DNA of 64,000 bases, taken from the NCBI RefSeq assembly GCF_016756315.1, contig NZ_AP024235.1, positions 3,596,001 through 3,660,000 on the forward strand, given 5' to 3'. Origin of the DNA: Alteromonas sp. KC3 (GTDB lineage Bacteria > Pseudomonadota > Gammaproteobacteria > Enterobacterales > Alteromonadaceae). The translations under genes were made by a program, and so were the position numbers. Every line of letters begins with the position of its first letter. The stretch's first letter is position 1. Of the stretch, positions 43,379 through 54,000 are shown piece after piece. The notes beneath the pieces are model-generated. The model did no database searches, had not been told where the DNA came from, and saw only the letters and a program-made list of their open reading frames with translations.

Positions 43379-44137
43379 ATGCCAAGAAGTAAAACCACTT
43401 TTATTGATCTGCTGGTAGAGTCGCCCTGGTGGGTTTCGGTAATAGTCTCCGCCACAGCCTATGTAATGATGGCGCATGTGTTGCCATCCATTCAAATCGA
43501 TAACCAAATTACCGCTATGGTGTTTAGAGCCTTTGCGATCCCCGCTCCTTTTATCGCAGGCATGATATTGCTTGCCGCCCCTTTTGCGTTTTTGAATGCT
43601 CGCCGAAAAGCCAAGCAGCTGGATACCCAGCGTAATATTCAAACTGTGCGTAATTTGCACTGGCGTAACTTTGAGGAGTTGGTGGCAGAAGCCTATCGCA
43701 GACAAGGATATCGAGTAGTTGAAGGAGGCTATGGTGCTGATGGAGGCATCGATTTAGAGCTTTTCAAGGATGACCAACATACCTTAGTACAGTGCAAGCA
43801 GTGGAAAACACAAAAAGTAGGCGTAAATGTGGTGCGTGAAATGTTTGGTGTGCTCACTGCGCATCAGGCTAACCACTTTATCATCATCAGTTCTGGCACC
43901 TTTACCCAACAGGCTATCGACTTTGCGGCAGGCAAACCTATCGAGTTGATTGACGGGCCAAAACTATTAGCACTAGTCAACGATGTACAAGTTTTACCTC
44001 AGGTAACTATTGAAAAAATTAAGGTATGCCCAAGGTGTTCTGGTGAGTTAGTCGAAAGAACGGCGAAACGCGGTGCTAATGCAGGTGATACCTTTTTGGG
44101 GTGCGCCAACTTTCCGAGATGCCGTTACACCGAATAA
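43379..44137 (+). CDS. Mrr-type restriction endonuclease, paralogue of 22958-23725
   Basis: 252 residues with the same layout as the island 1 copy: two membrane segments, Mrr_cat domain (WRNFEELVAEAYRRQGY, GADGGIDLEL, LVQCKQWK) and C-terminal zinc ribbon (CPRCSGEL...GCANFPRC). Long stretches are identical between the paralogues. The similarity includes ACAAGGATGTT upstream and AGGA...ATGAAAGACCT downstream, so the NYN gene that follows the first copy seems to have been lost here after four or five codons. Confidence 0.85.
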   Translation: MPRSKTTFIDLLVESPWWVSVIVSATAYVMMAHVLPSIQIDNQITAMVFRAFAIPAPFIAGMILLAAPFAFLNARRKAKQLDTQRNIQTVRNLHWRNFEELVAEAYRRQGYRVVEGGYGADGGIDLELFKDDQHTLVQCKQWKTQKVGVNVVREMFGVLTAHQANHFIIISSGTFTQQAIDFAAGKPIELIDGPKLLALVNDVQVLPQVTIEKIKVCPRCSGELVERTAKRGANAGDTFLGCANFPRCRYTE

Positions 44138-44279
44138 CTAAGGATAGAAATGAAAGACCTCTTAAAATTATGGAGTACTAAATTTGTTGAAACCAACATT
44201 TACTATTAAAGTAACAAAAATAATCTAAACCTCTAGTTTGCACTAAAAACTTTTATGAAAATTAAAAAGGATTTTAACC

Positions 44280-46279
44280 ATGTCTTCATACTCCGAGTTA
44301 ATTATTGGAATAACGGCTCCCGTTGGGGTAAGTTGCTCTGAAACAATAGCAATTTTAGAAAAAGAAATAACATCCCACAAATGGACTCCTTGTCTTATAA
44401 ATACATCGTCTATAGTTTTAAAAGAAGATAAATTTTCTGATAGTAGAGAGCAGGAGAAGGGATTAACATCATTTAGAATTTTGAAAGACAGCGAAAATAT
44501 TCAGACGAGTTAGATAAAGAAATAAAACTAAACTCTTTAAATGCCACTGTAGTTATAAGCCATATTATTAAAAATAGGAAATCACAGATAGACAAATGTG
44601 AAAAAGAAGATAAACATGGTGTAGTCTACACAATAAATGCTCTTCAAGATGATAAAGATTCTGAGCAGCTAAGAGAGTTTTATGGGCAAGCGTTCTTTCA
44701 AATAGGTATAACTGATACAGAAGAAAATAGAAGAAAAAATATTGACTCTATTCTCAGAGCTGAGGACTTCAACAATAAAAAAGAAAAAAATTTCGCAAAC
44801 GACGCAGCTAGGAAAATAAACAAGAATGAAATAGAAAAAGTTTTTGTTAATTCGGACTTTTTCGTAAGATCCTCAGAAAATGAAAACAATATAATTGAGA
44901 GAATGATAGATTTAATATTTGGCGCCCCAAATATTACTCCTACTCACGATGAATACTCAATGTTTATGGCTTTTATGGCATCTGTGAATTCGGCCGACTT
45001 ATCAAGGCAAGTTGGCGCTGTTATTACTTCTAAATATCTTGATATTATTGCTACTGGTTCAAATGATGTACAAAAATCAGGTGGTGGAAAATATTGGCCA
45101 GATAGTACTTACAAACCTCTCACAGAAGATAGTTTTGGAACTTTTGAGGATAAAAGAGACGCGAGTATAGGTTTCGATGCTAACGCAGCAGAAATCTCAT
45201 ATCTCGCCGATGAAATAGCTTCAAATCTAATCAATTCTTCGCTAGATTTTGGTAGTGTTACCAAGGGTGAACTATCAAGCGTTCTGAGAAATAAGACAAG
45301 CTTGAAAGATATTACTGAATTTGGACGCGTTGTTCATGCAGAACTTTCAGCTATTATGAGTGCATCAAGAAATAGTCTGAGTGTTGTTGGCGCACACCTC
45401 TTCTGTACCACTTTTCCTTGTCATAATTGTGCAAAACATATTATTGCTAGTGGAATAAAAAAAGTAACTTTCATTGAACCCTATCCGAAAAGTAAGGCAT
45501 TACAATTACACACCGATTCAATATCGATTGACGAAGAGAACAACGAAAAAGTTGTTTTTTCGGCATTTACAGGAGTAGGTCCTAAGCGATTTTTAGATCT
45601 GTTCTCAACTATGGCTTTGGGTGCTGCAAGCAGAGTTATAAGAAAAAATAAAGAAGGCAAAGCGTTACCAACTCTAAAAGGAACATACTGTAAACCGAAA
45701 ATTCCGGTTTCGCTTAGTATTCAAGAGTTTAATGAAAAAAGACCAGACATACAAAAAGCTATAAGTTTGGCAGAGGATATTATTAGCAGGCCCGAAGAAC
45801 TTTTCGAAAAAACCTACACCTCCTACATAAAAGTATTTAATGGTTCAAGCGGAGTCAATGTAATTGAAAGAGTAAAAGATCTATCTAACAGCTACCCTCT
45901 CGATTACATGTTCAACCTGTCTATCGTACAAGAAGAATACAGAGAGTCGCTTTACAAAGGCTTATTCGTCACATTTAAGTTGGCGGTTGGTGACAAGCGC
46001 ATTCTTTTAGCTAACTCAATCGAACCTCTGTCTGTTGTTGAAAACTGTAGCGGGACAATTATTGGGAAATTTATTGGCACTGCATACAAAAGCAAGAAAA
46101 GCAGCGATTGGTATATCAATCGTGTATCAAATAGGCATAAGTCAGATTATGTAATCAAAGATATTGAAGTTATTCAAAAATTAGATATCGATGACATTGC
46201 AGAGGTCGAAGTGTCGTTTATCTTAACAGAAAATACACACGGATATTATGAGGCCAAGAATGTCCAATGGCAAAGTTAA
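44280..46279 (+). pseudogene. AvcD-type anti-phage dCTP/dCMP deaminase, frameshifted
   Basis: The start (44280) has AAAAAGGA upstream and encodes a P-loop-kinase-like domain (ELIIGITAPVGVS) that stops at 44513. In the -1 frame, coding continues without a break from about 44480 (FERQRKYSDELDKEI, ATVVISHIIKNR) into the 458-residue open part (44903-46279). That part has the deaminase domain: SADLSRQVGAV, HAE (45337), CTTFPCHNC with the zinc ligands (about 45417), then helical and beta segments. The layout of N-terminal P-loop plus C-terminal deaminase is that of AvcD-like proteins, which deplete dC nucleotides on infection. A single frameshift near 44475-44490 breaks it; sequencing error is not excluded. 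Confidence 0.75.
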
Positions 46280-46370
46280 GATAATGGAAAAAGAACAGGC
46301 AAAGGTTTTGCTAAGTGTCAAAAGATCAATTTAACTAATTGATCTTAATGTTCATGCAATTGTTCACAAA

Positions 46371-46434
46371 CCGCTGCTAGCGATAGCGTGTCGGCCGAAG
46401 GTCAGTCCCATCAAGTCCGCCCACTGGTACCACC
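46371..46434 (+). repeat. Right-most tRNA-Leu 3'-end copy (att of island 2)
   Basis: CCGCTGCTAGCGATAGCGTG is as in attR. Then TCGGCCGAAGGTCAGTCCCA is inserted before TCAAGTCCGCCCACTGGTACCA. So the variable arm and acceptor end match tRNA-Leu, but the T-arm is altered. The preceding 46280-46370 holds no gene. Confidence 0.65.
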
Positions 46435-46454
46435 TCTTATAGAAGTAGATACTT

Positions 46455-46481
46455 AAACCGACCTTTGAGTCGGTTTTTTTG
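46455..46481 (+). terminator. Terminator behind the last att copy
   Basis: AAACCGAC / GTCGGTTT stem with T-run, nearly identical to the tRNA terminator at 5464-5490. It probably was the original chromosomal tRNA terminator before the insertions. Confidence 0.7.
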
Positions 46482-46649
46482 TTCTTGGAAAATGGGTTTA
46501 GGGCTTTTATCTTCAGGCCGCTTCTACCTAGCGTTTTATACTCTATAATGCAGGCTACACTCATGGGTATCAGCTTTTTAGAACGAATTAAACTCCATTT
46601 TACAGCTTCAAAACGGTATAATCGCGCGCAAATTATTGAAGGAAATAGA

Positions 46650-47084
46650 ATGAAAGTTTTAGGTGTAGATTTAAAAAGTAACGACGCTACCTTATGTCTA
46701 TTGTCGTTAGTTGACGGTGTATTTCATATTCCAGATTGTCGCTCTCGCCGCTTAACACTTGCAGACACTAGCGCTAAGGGTTTAAAAAACTTTCAGAGCA
46801 CGTTTGCCAAATTAGCGGCTGATTATAAAGTGGATGCTGTTATCATTCGTCAGCGTCAGAGCAAAGGCAAGTTTGCAGGCAGCGCCATTGGTTTTAAGCT
46901 TGAAGCAGCCATTGAGCTTATCGACGATTTAGACGTGATTGTCTTCAGCCCAACTGACATAAAAGAATCGTTACGCAAAAATCCTTTGGCAGTGCCGTTC
47001 TCTGAAACAGGTTTAAAACAATTTCAAGAGCCCGCGTTTACAACTGCTTATGCATGGCTAATGAAAAATGAGCACGAGGCTTAA
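46650..47084 (+). CDS. DUF3010 family protein
   Basis: 144 residues from the ATG at 46650 (GAAGGA upstream). Matches DUF3010: MKVLGVDLKSNDATLCLL, FHIPDCRSRRLTL, VDAVIIRQRQSKGKFAGSAIGFKLEA and the end KQFQEPAFTTAYAWLMK. Function unknown; RNase H-like beginnings suggest a Holliday-resolvase-type fold. First gene of the right chromosomal flank. Confidence 0.85.
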   Translation: MKVLGVDLKSNDATLCLLSLVDGVFHIPDCRSRRLTLADTSAKGLKNFQSTFAKLAADYKVDAVIIRQRQSKGKFAGSAIGFKLEAAIELIDDLDVIVFSPTDIKESLRKNPLAVPFSETGLKQFQEPAFTTAYAWLMKNEHEA

Positions 47085-47114
47085 GGCTGGGTCAGATAAG
47101 TAGACAATAGTGAG

Positions 47115-47153
47115 ATCCAATGCACCTGCAGAATATTCGCAGATGCATTGGAT
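47115..47153. terminator. Long hairpin between convergent genes
   Basis: ATCCAATGCACCTGC and GCAGATGCATTGGAT form a 15-bp stem with one mismatch and a 9-base loop. It lies between the convergent DUF3010 and lipoprotein genes. No strong T-run; likely a bidirectional terminator. Confidence 0.5.
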
Positions 47154-47161
47154 TAGCGTAG

Positions 47162-47680
47162 TTAGTTAACTTCAATTGACCAATCAGCACCGTCATTAGC
47201 AGCCGACCAGTAATAGTTCTTTGGAACAGCGCCAGCTTCTACAACCCACACTTGAGCCACCAGCCGCTCAACATCACCACCAATCGTGAGCTGATATTCA
47301 GCCGCGCCAGCAGGCAATGTTGTGCGCAACTGACAGGTAGTGTAGTCAACTTTCACTACCCCATTCACCGTTGAAAAGTTGTTGCAAACATTCAAGTATA
47401 CTCTCGATGCATCAGCATTATTATCCAGTGACAAAGTTAGGTTGTTTTTGCCTATAAAGTCGAATTTTTCATCACTAATGATATCGCCTGTTTCTTCTGG
47501 CTCTTCCACCGGTTCTGGCGTAGTAGTGGGCGGCGGAGTACTTGCCGGAGGCGGTGTGCTCGCAGGAGGCGCAGACTGCCCATTACCACTAGAACTTGAA
47601 ACTGACGTATCGCTACCGCTACCACCGCCACCACAAGCGACTAACATTGCAATTGCTGGAATAAGTAAAAGATGTTTCAT
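47162..47680 (-). CDS. Secreted lipoprotein with Pro/Thr-rich linker
   Basis: 172 residues. Lipobox LVAC at Cys17 followed by GGGGSGSD, then a Ser/Pro/Thr-rich low-complexity linker (about 25-65). A C-terminal beta-rich domain of about 100 residues has two cysteines (CNN, TCQ) that may pair. Family not recognised. It follows the LruC gene by 10 bases on the same strand and is probably co-transcribed. Confidence 0.7.
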   Translation of the reverse strand: MKHLLLIPAIAMLVACGGGGSGSDTSVSSSSGNGQSAPPASTPPPASTPPPTTTPEPVEEPEETGDIISDEKFDFIGKNNLTLSLDNNADASRVYLNVCNNFSTVNGVVKVDYTTCQLRTTLPAGAAEYQLTIGGDVERLVAQVWVVEAGAVPKNYYWSAANDGADWSIEVN

Positions 47681-47690
47681 TGTCAGCCCC

Positions 47691-49796
47691 TTAGTAAGAA
47701 TAAACTTTTGATAAGTCAGCGTTTTCGCTCATAAACCATGACTTTTTGTCTTGGCCATTAGAGCTTACAAAGTCTGCAAATTGAGGGTAAGCTCTTAAAA
47801 TATCCACATATTCTTGAGGATGAAGCCAGTTACTGTTCGTGCTTGCATTAATGGCTATAGCCCAAGGTAATCCATTTTCTGTTTGATAGGTGGCCCCAGC
47901 TCCCAAATCTGTGGCATCTTCAGCTAAACCAAAGTAACTTGTGTTTGCTAACGCTGTAGGTGTTTTGTTTTTAAGATGAATTTCTAAACCGCGCCCTGGG
48001 TTAGTTGCAAAGGCATCTCCATGTTCGGTCCCCTCTGTGGCGAAAATGAAGGGTTTATAAGGAGCCTGAGGGAAGTTGCTCACACTAACATCACGATTGA
48101 ACTGAAGCGAAATTGCAAACTTAAATTCATATTGTGACGTACATCCCTCTTCGGTTTTATAGAACCAACAACCGCCGGCTGTCACGTGCTCCCATAAATC
48201 GTCGCTAATTTTTAATACCGCGTACTCGGTACCATTCTCTAATAAAGGTGTCGCCACTTCGGTGCCATTAATGTAAAAACGAATAGTATCAGTATCGATA
48301 TCCTCATTAGTGATACCTTCAAGCTGAATAGCAAACCCATTGTTATACGACGCGCCCATAGCGGTTAATTCACCGGTGAGGCTCAGTTTTTTAACGTGGT
48401 TTTGTTGCGAGACAATCATTGACGAGTTAAGACGAATTACAACATCGTTAAAATCATAATCACCGGTTTCAGGCCAGTTATCTTCAAAGGCCAAGAAGTA
48501 TGGCGTATTGTTCACTAAACTGTTGCCTGAGTTAACAACCGCTACTTGATAATCTTCCACCTCACCATCAGTTACACCACCGCTTGGTCCAACCCCCGCC
48601 GTGGTTGTATAGCGCACACGGGCCCAAGTTACACCTGAGGTGACTTCTAATGGAGTATCTTCGAAGAGGAAGTGCGTGCCTGAAGTTAAGCTTTTATCAG
48701 CAATTAATTGCTCGCTCGCGTCGAACTTGCCATTCTGATCCCAGTCGACCCACATACTTAAGAAGCCGTCACCTTCGACTGTTACTTGCATAAAGCTTTC
48801 TAGACCAGCTTCAAACGCGGTAATAAAGTTAACCCCGTCTTCATCGCCATTGGTCTGCTCATCTGTGAACGGCGAAACATGCGCATCATATTCAGCATCT
48901 ATAGCATTACCCAAATGAATGCCTTCAACCACGCCGTGTCTTGCGCCGTTACTGGCAAGCGAAGTTAAATACGAGTCTGGCGCATCGCCAAAATCAGTAG
49001 TCGCTGGCACAGATTCATCGGTGATGGGTGCCATCGCGCAGCGCGCACCATCATTATTGCCAGAACTTGGGCCGTAGGCGAAAAGCTCAGCTTTTGGATT
49101 ATTCCCGTCAACATCGATACGGAAAATATTTCCATCTGAGTTTCGACTAATGTAAAAGGTGCCGTTTACGTCAAAATACGCCGCGCCGAAGGTTCCTCGT
49201 TGCCCCACGTTGCTTACTTTCGACTTACTACCCGTGCTAACGTCTATACGATATAAGTCACCATATTTGTCTACGGCATAGGCAAAACCGTCGGTTGGAT
49301 GAAACGCTAAATCGTAAATTAGCATTGAAAGCGAAGCGCCATCGATTACGCGCTGCATGTCTAAATAATCGACATCATCTTCATCTAAAGAGACTCGATA
49401 CAAGCCATATTGACTGCCTTTCTTATACAGATAATAGGCATTTTCTGTGAGCGCCACATCACCAACAAAAAAGTTCGCTCCGGGTTTGTTGGTTACTGTT
49501 AACGGCTCAATTTGGTAGTCGTTACCAATTCGTACGATAGTATTGTTTTGATAACCCCAGCCATAAAGATATCTGTCGTGGTTACTGAACCCAAAACCAT
49601 TAATCCGATCGTTCGTGCCAAGATTACTTGAAAGTAAATCAACGTTTCCTGTAACGAGATTTACCCCATACAACTGTGCGGTAGTGTCTTGCATTAAAAA
49701 GGCTTGTGATGGACAGGTGTCAAAAGCGTCTGCTACTACATGACATGACGATAATGCCGTTAAAATTGCAACTGCTAGCTTGCATTGTCTTTTCAT
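47691..49796 (-). CDS. Secreted LruC-domain / GEVED protein
   Basis: 701 residues from the ATG at 49796; upstream in-frame TTG/GTG codons lack support. Signal peptide about 1-24. An N-terminal propeller-like domain (about 25-255, AFLMQDTTAQLYGVNLVTG, ...FGFSNHDRYLYGWGY) follows. A GEVED domain has TDFGDAPDSY at its start and VTDGEVEDYQVAV at its end. The C-terminal LruC domain begins at AFEDNWPETGDYDFNDVVI. LruC proteins are cell-surface or secreted proteins of unknown role. Confidence 0.8.
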   Translation of the reverse strand: MKRQCKLAVAILTALSSCHVVADAFDTCPSQAFLMQDTTAQLYGVNLVTGNVDLLSSNLGTNDRINGFGFSNHDRYLYGWGYQNNTIVRIGNDYQIEPLTVTNKPGANFFVGDVALTENAYYLYKKGSQYGLYRVSLDEDDVDYLDMQRVIDGASLSMLIYDLAFHPTDGFAYAVDKYGDLYRIDVSTGSKSKVSNVGQRGTFGAAYFDVNGTFYISRNSDGNIFRIDVDGNNPKAELFAYGPSSGNNDGARCAMAPITDESVPATTDFGDAPDSYLTSLASNGARHGVVEGIHLGNAIDAEYDAHVSPFTDEQTNGDEDGVNFITAFEAGLESFMQVTVEGDGFLSMWVDWDQNGKFDASEQLIADKSLTSGTHFLFEDTPLEVTSGVTWARVRYTTTAGVGPSGGVTDGEVEDYQVAVVNSGNSLVNNTPYFLAFEDNWPETGDYDFNDVVIRLNSSMIVSQQNHVKKLSLTGELTAMGASYNNGFAIQLEGITNEDIDTDTIRFYINGTEVATPLLENGTEYAVLKISDDLWEHVTAGGCWFYKTEEGCTSQYEFKFAISLQFNRDVSVSNFPQAPYKPFIFATEGTEHGDAFATNPGRGLEIHLKNKTPTALANTSYFGLAEDATDLGAGATYQTENGLPWAIAINASTNSNWLHPQEYVDILRAYPQFADFVSSNGQDKKSWFMSENADLSKVYSY

Positions 49797-50248
49797 TGAG
49801 CTTCTCACAATCAAAGGATAGTAATGACGGTGATTACAAGTTGCATGCCAGCGATAAGAAAAAACTAACCAAACATAGAAAATTAGCTTTTAAAACAATG
49901 CTATAAGAAAAAATCAAACCAGATTACTGCGTTAACTGTATTGGGTAAAAACACTTTGTATTTTCAATTTGCGAATTGCAAAATCAAAGAGATTCGCAAT
50001 AAGAAAATCAATTCAACGCCATCACTCAGCACTTTTTAAGCGAGCAATACACGAGGAAACAAAATGTCACATTTTTTTTACCTTTAGTGATAGTGTAACC
50101 ATACCCGTGTTCAATATACTGGGTTATCAGACAACCTTTTTTATTCAGTTTGCCTGTAATCTTTTTCAGCGTTTAACGACTAACGCTAACAGACAACTCA
50201 TTCAGTAAGCTAAGTAAATTTAAGTTTTAAACAAACAAGGAAATAGAT
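49797..50248. other. Intergenic region between divergent genes
   Basis: No gene seen in about 450 bases. One hairpin, TTGCGAAT (49969-49976) with ATTCGCAA (49992-49999), lies in the middle. The promoters of the LruC gene and of the LolA-like gene must be here. Confidence 0.4.
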
Positions 50249-51007
50249 ATGAAACTAGCAAAAATCCTCGTGCCTGCGCTTTTAATTGGTTTTAGTTCAT
50301 TGGCACACGCTACCGATGCAGATGAAATTATCACCACATACCATGAAAATATTGGTGGGGAAGATGCACTTAAAGCAATGAAAGGTATCAAGATTGTTGC
50401 CGAAGTATCGCAAGGACCAATGAAGTTTCCATTGGAAATTGTCCAACAGTCTTCGGGCAAGCAGTACACCAAAGCGACTGTACAGGGTCAAGAAATCATG
50501 CAAGGCGTATTTGACGGTGAAACGCTTTGGAGCACTAACTTCATGACCATGAAAGCAGAAAAAGCGCAAACCGAAGAAACTGAAAACATGAAGTTAAATA
50601 TGAACGACTTCCCTGATTCGTTAATGGATTACGCTGAAAAAGGCTATCAAGCAGAACTAATGGGCACTGAAAGTGTTGACGGCGAAGACACCTATAAGGT
50701 GAAGCTAGTTAAAGAGCCTATTACCGTTGAAGGCGAAGAAATCCCTTCTGTTGAATATTATTACTTCGATGCAGAAAGCATGGTCTTAGTGATGATGGAA
50801 AGCGATATTCACAGCGGTCCAATGAAAGGCCAGGTTCAACAAATAAAAATGAGTGACTATCAAGAAGTTGACGGTATTTATTTTCCGTTTGCTATGACAC
50901 AAGGCATCAAAGGACAGCCTGCTGCTACATCGCCACTTGTAATTAATGAGATTGAATTAAACCCAACTGTTGATGACAGTGTGTTCGCATTTCCAGCTGC
51001 ACAATAA
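50249..51007 (+). CDS. LolA-like periplasmic protein
   Basis: 252 residues. Signal peptide about 1-21 (ending AHA). The remainder has the half-barrel pattern of LolA/LppX-type outer membrane lipoprotein-sorting proteins: IVAEVSQGPMKFPLEIVQQSSGKQYTKA, VFDGETLWS, AELMGTESVDGEDTYKVKLV, VEYYYFDAESMVLVMMESD and MSDYQEVDGIYFPFAM. It may carry a hydrophobic ligand. AAGGAAA precedes the ATG. It is followed after 25 bases by the Asp-box propeller gene, probably one operon. Confidence 0.75.
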   Translation: MKLAKILVPALLIGFSSLAHATDADEIITTYHENIGGEDALKAMKGIKIVAEVSQGPMKFPLEIVQQSSGKQYTKATVQGQEIMQGVFDGETLWSTNFMTMKAEKAQTEETENMKLNMNDFPDSLMDYAEKGYQAELMGTESVDGEDTYKVKLVKEPITVEGEEIPSVEYYYFDAESMVLVMMESDIHSGPMKGQVQQIKMSDYQEVDGIYFPFAMTQGIKGQPAATSPLVINEIELNPTVDDSVFAFPAAQ

Positions 51008-51032
51008 ATTGGTTTTATAAGGAGATAAACCC

Positions 51033-54000
51033 ATGAATCAACTCCCAAAACGCTGGGCGTTGGCAGTTGCTATTGCAATGACTACAGCAGCAAGTGCACC
51101 CGCACTTGCTGTTGACAAGGCAAAAGGCAGCCCAATTTTTGGCGACTTACAAGCACGTCACATTGGCCCCGCACTAATGAGTGGTAGATTTGGCGACATT
51201 GAAGGTCACCCTACGAATAGCCGAGTGCTATACGCTGGCGCAGCGGGCGGCGGTGTGTGGAAGAGTGAAAATGGTGGTGCAACCTTCCAGCCTATCTTCG
51301 AAGAATTCCCTCAGTCTATCGGTGCTATTGAGGTGGACCCGAGCGACCCTGACAATACCGTATGGGTTGGTACAGGTGAGATCTGGACGCGTAACAGTGT
51401 ATCGATTGGTGATGGCCTGTTTCGCACTAGTGACGGCGGTAAGAACTGGGAGCTCATGGGTTTTGAAGGCTCTGAACGAATTAGTAGCGTTATCGTAAAC
51501 CCGCAAAACAGCAACGAAATTTACGTTGGTGTGTTGGGTGGTTTATGGAGTGACAGCACACAGCGCGGCGTTTACAAATCAACAGACGGCGGCAAGACGT
51601 GGGAACAGCAGCTTTACGTAGACGAAACGACAGGCTGTGCTGACCTTATCATGGACCCTCAAAATCCAAACGTTCTCTACGCTTCAATGTGGGAATTTAG
51701 ACGTACCGGTTGGTCATTCAACTCTGGCGGTACTAATAGTGCACTGTATAAATCAAGTGATGGCGGTAAAACGTGGAACAAAATTCACCAAGGCTTCCCC
51801 GAAGGAAAGCTTGGAAGAATTGCCGTAGCCGTTGCACCTTCTGATCCGAACAGACTGTACGCAGTGCTTGAAACAGAGCAAGATGAAGAAAAAGGTTTAT
51901 ACGGTTCAAATGATGCCGGCGCAACATGGCAGCACCTTAATAGCGATTTTGGGCTAGTAGTAAGACCTTTCTATTTCTCGCGCATTACGGTTGACCCGAA
52001 AAACCCAGATATCCTTGTGAAAGGTGGCCTATTTGGTTCAATCTCAAGAGACGGCGGCAATACCTTTAGAAATATGGGTACTATGCACTCAGATATTCAC
52101 GATATTTGGTTTGACCCTAACGATTCTGATCAAATGTTTGTCGCCACTGACGGCGGCATTTACCGTACGTGGGACGGCGGTACAACAATGGAAATTGTTG
52201 AGAATATTCCTGTATCTCAGTTCTATCACGTGAGTGTAGACAACGCACAGCCATATAATGTGTACGGTGGTTTACAAGACAACGGCAGTTGGTATGGCCC
52301 TTCTGCCGCCCCTGGTGGTGTACGCGCAAGCGATTGGAACAGTGTTGGCTTTGGTGACGGTTTTCGCGTGTTAAAACACGAAACCAAACCCGTAATCTAT
52401 TCTGAAATGCAAGGTGCTGAAAACGTGTGGCGTTACAACACCAAGCTAAAACAGATTAAGACTATTCAGCCATTGCCAATTGAAGGCACACCAAAGTTTA
52501 GATTTAACTGGAACGCACCAATTACGCTAAGCCCTAACGAGCCTGATCGTATCTATATTGGTAGCCAGTTCTTGCACGTGTCAGACGACATGGGTGATAC
52601 GTGGAAGATTATTTCACCAGATTTGACAACCAACGATCCCGAGAAGCAAAAGCAACTGGAATCTGGTGGTCTGTCGATGGATAACTCTGGTGCAGAGAAT
52701 CACTCCACTATTTTCACCATTGCCGAGTCGAGCTTTGATGAAGACATCATTTGGGTAGGTACAGACGATGGTAATGTTCAGCTTACAAAAAATGGTGGCA
52801 AGTCGTGGACGAACTTAATCGACAACGTACCTGACTTACCGAAAAACACATGGGTGTCACACATTGAAGCAAGTGTGCATGACAAGAAAACCGCTTATGT
52901 GACCTTTGAAGGTCATACATCAGGTGACATGAAACCTTACGTTTATAAAACGCAAGACTTTGGTAAAACCTGGACGGCGCTTCACGATGACACCATTGAA
53001 GGCTTCGCCAGAAACATTCAAGAAGACACAGTAAATCCAGATTTGCTGTTTTTGGGCACTGAGTTTGGTCTGTTTGTAACAATCAATGGCGGAAAGTCGT
53101 GGGAACGTTTCACTAACAATATGCCTGCAACAGCAGTGCACTATTTAGCGTTGCAAGAGCGTACCAACGATCTCGTAATGGGTACACATGGACGCGGCGT
53201 TATTATTATTGACGATATATCGCCTCTTCGTGAGTTAAACGACGATGTATTAGCGAAGAAAGTACATTTCTTCGATGAAGGATCTGCGACCATTATAGAT
53301 GAACAGCAAAGCTTTGGTGCTGGAGGGTTCGGCAGCGAAACCCAGTTTGTAGGGCGCAACCCAAATAACGAAGCCAAAATTGCTTACTACATGAAGAAAA
53401 AGCACATCTTTGGAAAAATGAAGATTGAGATCTTCAACGAAGAAGGTGAGCTAGTAAAAGCGTTACCAGCGGGCAAGAAGAAGGGTATTAACTTGGTCAC
53501 ATGGGATTACCATTTACCTGTCCCTAAAATTGCTACCGGAAAGACGTTTGCTCGCGGCGGTTTCGCGGCCCCTACCGCACCAGCAGGTGAATATAAAGTG
53601 GTATTAACCAAGGGCAAAGAAACCTTTGAAAGCACCTTAACGCTTAAAAACGATCCTGACTCAGCCTTGTCTAAGCGTGAGCGTCGCAAGCTTCAACAAA
53701 CTACGATGAAGCTATATGACATGACACAAGACTTAGCATACTTAGTTTATCAAGTTGACCAGTATCTAAACGCAGCACAAGGCAGCGAATCTGACGAAGT
53801 TACTGCGATAACCGATAAACTTATGGCGCTGAAGGAGACCCTAGTTATCACCACGGGTGACAACTACGTTGGTGCAGCCGAACCTCAGCTGCGCGAGAAA
53901 ATCGCAGACTTGTACAGCAAAATTACGCAAAGTTTTGTAGCACCATCTAAGTCTGAAATGCAGAACCTTGCGCTGTTAGAAGACATGTTTGATAAAGCAA

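Larger units (their letters stand above)
42942..46434. mobile_element. Island 2: short tandem element in the same hotspot (about 3.5 kb)
   Basis: It lies between attR of island 1 and another tRNA-Leu 3'-end copy (46371-46434). It holds an Mrr-like gene and a frameshifted deaminase gene, but no integrase, so it may depend on the neighbour's integrase or be a remnant. The deaminase part is clearly more AT-rich than its surroundings. Confidence 0.6.

Noticed and set aside
44463..44500. Programmed ribosomal frameshift in the AvcD-like gene
   Set aside because: The sequence AATTTTGAAAG is not a canonical slippery heptamer, and no strong downstream structure is evident; a mutation or sequence error is simpler.
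47379..47711. 110-codon frame opposite the small lipoprotein gene
   Set aside because: It mirrors the Pro/Thr-rich linker (Gly/Val repeats) and has no support as a gene.
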